A DNA stretch of 64,000 nucleotides from Annona cherimola (lineage: Eukaryota > Streptophyta > Magnoliopsida > Magnoliales > Annonaceae): the NCBI GenBank assembly GCA_030490835.1, contig CM059972.1:7594264-7658263 (forward strand), read 5' to 3'. Position 1 is the stretch's first letter. Every line of letters begins with the position of its first letter. Shown here in pieces: positions 59,282 to 64,000 of the stretch. The notes beneath the pieces were generated by a model. The model was not told the origin of the DNA and searched no databases. It saw only the letters and a program-made list of their open reading frames with translations. The position numbers and the translations under genes are program-made.

Positions 59282-62200
59282 ATGGAAATGCAGACGCTAG
59301 CAGGTTTGCTGGGGCTACTTACGGGGAGATGGAGTCATTTCTCGAAGGTTTTGGTCGGTGATTTCGAGAACTGTCTGGTTGGTATTTTTCGATTCCCAGT
59401 TCGTGTTCTCAACATGACTTCTGCTGCACCGATAATGATTTTATTTACATTTCTATTAACTATTTGTTTGCTTTGTTGTTATTTTCCCGACGCTTTTACA
59501 TCCATTTCGTAAGTAGGACTATTTGAATCACCTATGGCGCTCTAAACTGCGTCTTTCAATGATCAAACAAGTGCTTAGGGACTCATGATTGAACTTTACA
59601 CAAAAACCAAAGAGCTTTCCCAATAAATATATATAACAGTTCTGCTTTTATATATGAAAATATGAAAATATTAATTTTAAAGTAGTATTTTCGACATCTA
59701 AACTGTCCAAAATATCATTTTTATGTGAATAAATGATTTTATAAAGTATTATCACATTCTAATATTAAGTGTAAAAAGATCTAAGCGTTTTTCATAATTT
59801 ACACATGTATATATATATTTTTGAACAAATATGACCCTTAAACGTACTTGATCAGAATGAAACTTGGTTTCCTAGATAAACAAATGATATTAAATATAAT
59901 GAATGGATTGAATTTCCCAATAAAGATTAAAATCTTATATTTTGAAAGGGCTATACGAGTCCGCTTCTATAATTACATAGAAGCGGGACCGATATATATA
60001 GAAAAAGAGAAAGAGAAAAAAATATTCAATTACAGCTTCACTACACCACAATTATGATACAGTTATCTCAAAATGAGTCTCATGTGATTATAAAATTATA
60101 ATCTACTCCACTCATTGTATTTAGAGTTATGTATTCTATTACCATACCAATTTTCGTCTAAATTGGATATGTGTATAAACTCTATCTGAAAATGGTACAA
60201 ATTCAATGTAATAAAATTGTTTGATGTAAGTAATAACTTTAAAATTATTTTTCAACATTTAAATTATTTGCTATAAAATTTATATATAGATAAATGATTC
60301 TATAAAGTATCAATAATTTAAGTATATATGAGGCCCATTTTGAGCCGAATGCACCGTTAATTATGGTGCAGCTTCACTGCATAGGAAAGATTCTCGTATA
60401 TAGAGAGAGAGACAAAAAAAAGAGATTATATATATATATATATGGATTCTGTTCCGGTGCAGCGTCACTGCACCGGAACAACGGTGCAGTGGGCCCAAAA
60501 TGGGCCCCACATGATCATGAAATCATATCTATTCCACCCATTGTATTTAGAATAATGTATTCTATTACCATACCAATTTTCATCCCAATCAGATATGTAT
60601 ATGGGCCCCATCTGAAAATGGTACAAATCCAACGTAATAAAATAGTTTGATGTAAATAACAGCCCATATGAAAATGGTACAAATCCAACGTAATAAAATA
60701 GTTTGATGTAAATAACAACTTTAAAGTATCTGATTGGGATGAAAATTGGTATGGTAATAGAATACATTATTCTAAATACAATGGGTGGAGTAGATCATGA
60801 TTTCATGATCATGTGGGCCCCGTTTTGGGGCCACTGCACGGCTGTTTCGGTGCAGTGACGCTGCACCGGAACAGGTCCCTATATATATATATATATTCAA
60901 GTGAAGATGCATAAAAGGAGTCTTGATTATTTTGTTGGTTGCTCTCCCCTCATATTAAAGGATTTTCAAGATAAACGTTGCATGCTTTTGTCGATGATTT
61001 GCAGATTCGCATATTTGCATATCATAACCCCAATAGCTGAAAATGCTTTTTCTTCTCTTGTGACTAAGTGTTTCTAGTTGTTATTCTTTTTCTTTTGTAC
61101 TTGAAGCAGATACCTCCTACTTTTGTTAAGGATATGAAAAAAGGCATAACCCAAGCAGCCTTGGAGTGTCCTAATGGCATGATTCGCCGTGTAAAATTAC
61201 AACAGAAGACAGGAGGACTTTACTTTCAGGATGGATGGAAAGACTTTTTGCAAGATCATTTGCTACGAGAGTATAACCTTTTAGTTTTCACATATGAAGG
61301 GGGTGAAAAGTTCAGTTTGGAAATGTTTGATCGAAGTGCTTGTCAAAAAGAAGACAGATGCACAAAGATAGCATCTCCACAATCCAACTTCTATGACACA
61401 AAGAAAGAAACAATCCATAAAGCAGGAATTTTTGGAGTTGAGCTCTTCTTCTTGCAAAGAAACTTCCGCAGGTGAAACTGAAAGCTACTGCAATGAGCAT
61501 GTAAAACAAAAATCAGCTGGTCAAGGTGCTGCTTTTGATTCTATTCAAGGTAAGGAGTTAAACCTACTTTCATCACTGATTTGGATTCATTGCAGCTTCT
61601 AGTATGACTTGCCAAAACATTAATATTTTCAATTACATTAACACTATCATCCTTAGATGTTCAAAGAGTATATAAGATGAGCGACATAATTGTTATCCGT
61701 TGAGCAAACTGACTTTTATTAGTGGACTTATTTTGATGTAAATGTTGATTTCCTGCATAACTTCACGCTATCTTGATGCTGGTGAAGGTTTCCTTCCAAA
61801 TCATAAAGTGTCTGTTTGGGAATTGCAAAAATATGAGGAAACTAGAGGAAATAATTAACTAATGTGATAGTGCATAAGAATGATAATTGAAAGCAAAGTA
61901 AATAAAGATATCTTTTTCAAGAGAAGAGTAATAATTTGAAATCTAGAGATAAGGAAAACTTGTGGTTGCTAGGGTAATTAATATCACCTTGATTGAAAGA
62001 TGTGGGAAATAGAAAAAGAAATTTTCATCATTAGTAAATATATGAAAAGAAAAATTTTAGCATCGGATTTTTTTCATTTATATAATAATTTTTCAATTAA
62101 ATTATGAGTTACTTTTTTTTGGAAGGACTATATTATACTTAGAGTATGTTTAGCTACATATAAAACTTTTCAATCTACTCGGCTACTATATTTTTTAATT

Positions 62201-62890
62201 ATTTCTTCACATCTTTCTACACAACTGCTCTACTTTTCGATTATTTCTACACAACTATTCATATAATTAACCTATTTATTTTAACTTTATTTTCTATACT
62301 TTTTCTCATTACTCCCGCAATATTACATTATTTTCTTTCGCTTCAAAAATTTTATTACTTCACAAATACAACCTGTGCAAGTTAAGTCCTAAACAGCAAG
62401 GTTCCATGAATTCGTTTCCATGGAATATGAACCCTTCTAAGATATCCTTTAATTTTATACAATGATGTGAATCCCAGCCTTAGAATTCACGCTGTTGAAA
62501 TGGAATTCAAATATCCGACTTGCTCGATAGTAGGAAAAGATTATTCAATTGCTAGGATTTTCAAGTGTGAGCAAATTTCGTCATATGGGCTTTCTAGAAC
62601 AGGTATCAGATCGCATTAGACAACAGGTCCACTCCATGCAAACCTCCTCTCTACTGCTGCCATCCATCTTACAGTACACTTCCCCTTTATTGCCTTCTCT
62701 ATGTCATCATATTTACTGTATCTTCATTTGGAATTGAAACTCCTGTTTCTGTCATGCAGGCCGACACGCACCTCCCAACCTGCATGGGTTTTCAAGGAAC
62801 AAAATGGCAAGGTTTGAAGGATCATCCAGTGGCAAACATTTAAGAAGGCAGCCTGGACTAGCTGGCTGCAAGGGTGGAGCTCCTGAGTAG
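59282..62890 (+). CDS. B3-domain (REM-like) transcription factor, frame broken after the B3 domain
   Basis: Exon 59282-59377 gives a 32-residue start ending HFSKVLVGDFENCL, the first strand of a B3 DNA-binding domain. After a 1.7-kb intron, exon 2 from 61110 continues IPPTFVKDMKKGI, then RVKLQQKTGGLYFQDGWKDF, LLVFTYEGG and FDRSACQKED, a full B3 domain of the REM/VRN1 type. B3 proteins of this type act in the nucleus. That frame ends at a TGA at 61473-61475. A different frame, open from 61372, gives a Ser/Glu-rich linker with a strong donor at 61549 (CAAG|GTAAGG) and joins in frame to an exon at 62760-62890 (GRHAPPNLHGF to TAG). So one base seems gained or lost between 61372 and 61475. Intron 1 holds two MITEs. 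A 7-codon upstream frame lies at 59233-59256. Confidence 0.7.
60000..60410. repeat. MITE of the GGTGCAGC family in B3-gene intron 1
   Basis: Inverted ends ACAGCTTCACTACACC (about 60032) and TGGTGCAGCTTCACTGCATA (about 60363), with the family core (CCACTCATTGTATTTAGAG, ATTACCATACCAATTTTC, AATGTAATAAAATTG). The piece at 59650-59800 looks like a further fragment. Confidence 0.65.
60444..60879. mobile_element. Long-hairpin MITE in B3-gene intron 1
   Basis: 436 bp; ends with CTGTTCCGGTGCAGCGTCACTG in the two orientations, and arms of about 190 bp that pair almost fully (CCACCCATTGTATTTAGAAT, ACCATACCAATTTTCATCCC against their complements). The loop region has a 47-bp phrase (AAAATGGTACAAATCC...) repeated twice in tandem. 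It sits in a TA microsatellite, so a target duplication cannot be read. Confidence 0.85.
62142..62373 (+). repeat. Tourist-like MITE, shortened, in B3-gene intron
   Basis: Starts GAGTATGTTTAGC, ends near CACAAATACAACC; the body has the family words (CTATTTATTTTAACTTTATT). Internal deletion relative to the full family. Confidence 0.6.
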
Positions 62891-63667
62891 GCTGAGTCAT
62901 TTTCTTCCAAGTCCCCTTACTTTATTGTGGAGTTGAAAATGACAAGATTGGTGGTGGGTTAACACTGTTACTTCTGTTTTTAATCATCCAAAAGCGTATT
63001 TGAATGGAAAAGCATCCAACGCCACCCTGCCTGAACTCTAGTACCCAACTATTATATTATTGAGTCATTAACATGAACTGAATAATGTTAACACGGTACA
63101 TAAGATCTGTTTTTAGAATTTTGAAAACCCCTTATAGCTATTCATCTCTCGTTTGACATGAGAACATAAATTTTTTTTAGTGAGGGCTTTTTTAACAATA
63201 ATAGTGATATCCCATTGAATTATGTGGCTCGGTGACTTATACCTCTGCTTTCTTGTGATGCATTATTTTTTGAAGTCCTTTGAATCGATTATAGCGTGCT
63301 TCCAGAAATATTGATCCTGCTGGTGTACCCTTTTCACTCGTTCTTGAATGGAGTTTACTTTGGTTTCATTTTGTTGGATAATTGCTTTTGACTTTCACCT
63401 TGAATGAGTGCCCTTTGCATGGATTTTTGTCCAGGAATAGCTCCTCTCTGTCTCTCCATCTCCAAATTTCATAAATTTTTCGTAAATCGCTATGAAACTT
63501 AATTATTGAAGTCTTGTTCAGATCATTGTACTTTTATTGGTGGGAATGCTTTGTCCGGCTTTTAACAGCAATTATCTGCTCCGCCAGTTTCCGTTTCATC
63601 CTATGGTTTCCACTGCTTGTCTACTTCTGCAACTGATCTTTCCTAACAAATAATGTCAAACGTGCAG
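62891..63667 (+). other. Spacer between B3-gene parts
   Basis: Probable 3' untranslated sequence or intron of the B3 gene. I find no exon that would supply the missing start of a second B3 domain. Confidence 0.4.
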
Positions 63668-63778
63668 AGAATACCAAGTGCCTTCTCGAAACAACACTTT
63701 CCTAGACCAAGCGGTAATGTGACCCTCCAAGGCCCTGATGATAGGCTCTGGGTTGTAAAATATATTCTAGAGAAGTAG
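63668..63778 (+). pseudogene. Truncated second B3 domain
   Basis: After an acceptor CGTGCAG the frame reads RIPSAFSKQHF, SGNVTLQ and RLWVVKY, the start of a second B3 domain as found in two-B3 REM proteins. It then meets a stop (ILEK, TAG) where about 60 more domain residues should follow. No exon with the domain's first strand is seen upstream. I read it as a remnant of the same gene. Confidence 0.6.
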
Positions 63779-63961
63779 AATAGGCGATTATTGACCTGGT
63801 GTGGGACCTCTGGATTTTTCCATATATAAGGGTTCTCAGTTGTCGCAATGATTTCAAAAGAAGTCGTAAACTTTATTTAAGAAAATATAAAGGCATAAGG
63901 ACAATTGTCAATTATATATGTATAATAATCATTTTAGAAAAAATTTTACTAATAGGTGGTC

Positions 63962-64000
63962 GGATCTTCATGGCCTAGTGGTAACATCTCTTGCTGTTGG
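63962..64000 (+). mobile_element. Possible SINE head cut by the window edge
   Basis: CATGGCCTAGTGGTAACATCTC resembles the A-box head of tRNA-derived SINEs. The B box and tail would lie outside the window. Confidence 0.35.

Noticed and set aside
60363..60767. Open frames on both strands around 60.5 kb
   Set aside because: They are symmetric readings of the hairpin MITE at 60444-60879.
1..64000. CRISPR array, operon, integrated virus or a new defence system
   Set aside because: All supported genes are spliced plant genes, and the repeats are explained by DNA transposons, SINEs and short tandem repeats; no regular spaced array or viral polymerase, capsid or integrase frame is seen.

Overview
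This is a window of nuclear DNA from a flowering plant. It is AT-rich and gene-poor, with many-exon plant genes, GT-AG introns and a dense population of short DNA transposons and SINEs. The gene families fit a eudicot, but I cannot name the species. I see no prokaryotic, viral or organellar block.

The left 28 kb is a cluster of three ERD6-like monosaccharide transporter genes. Two lie in tandem on the + strand (A: 670-5864, with its first two exons beyond the left edge; B: 8104-16521, complete, 475 aa). The third faces them on the - strand (C: 27673-22000, complete, 477 aa). All share the same exon boundaries (18 exons in B and C), which allowed complete gene models to be read by hand. The space between B and C holds several transposons, including a 1.47-kb hAT element with a perfect 8-bp target duplication.

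From 28 to 40 kb there is no gene I can defend, only AT-rich sequence, MITEs, tRNA-derived SINEs and short tandem repeats. At 40.6-41.1 kb a GC-rich intronless reading frame encodes a plant-specific uncharacterised Cys-rich protein. Its AUG is thrown out of frame by a 34-bp tandem duplication. From 41.4 to 45.9 kb there are again only repeats, including a hAT element inserted in a SINE.

At 45.9-52.5 kb (- strand) is a complete seven-exon SYP61 gene, a Qc-SNARE of the trans-Golgi network. Its fifth intron carries a MITE that was itself hit twice by members of its own family. From 53 to 58.6 kb is a cluster of MITEs, including a three-deep nest and a 356-bp near-palindrome with a 9-bp target duplication.

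The right end (59.3-63.8 kb, + strand) is a B3-domain (REM-like) gene. It has one good B3 domain, a change of reading frame after it, and a truncated second B3 domain, so it looks damaged. No CRISPR array, operon or obviously new molecular system is present. The most informative features are the nested transposons with clear target duplications, the shared hairpin core among MITEs with different ends, and the two protein-coding loci with frame problems.
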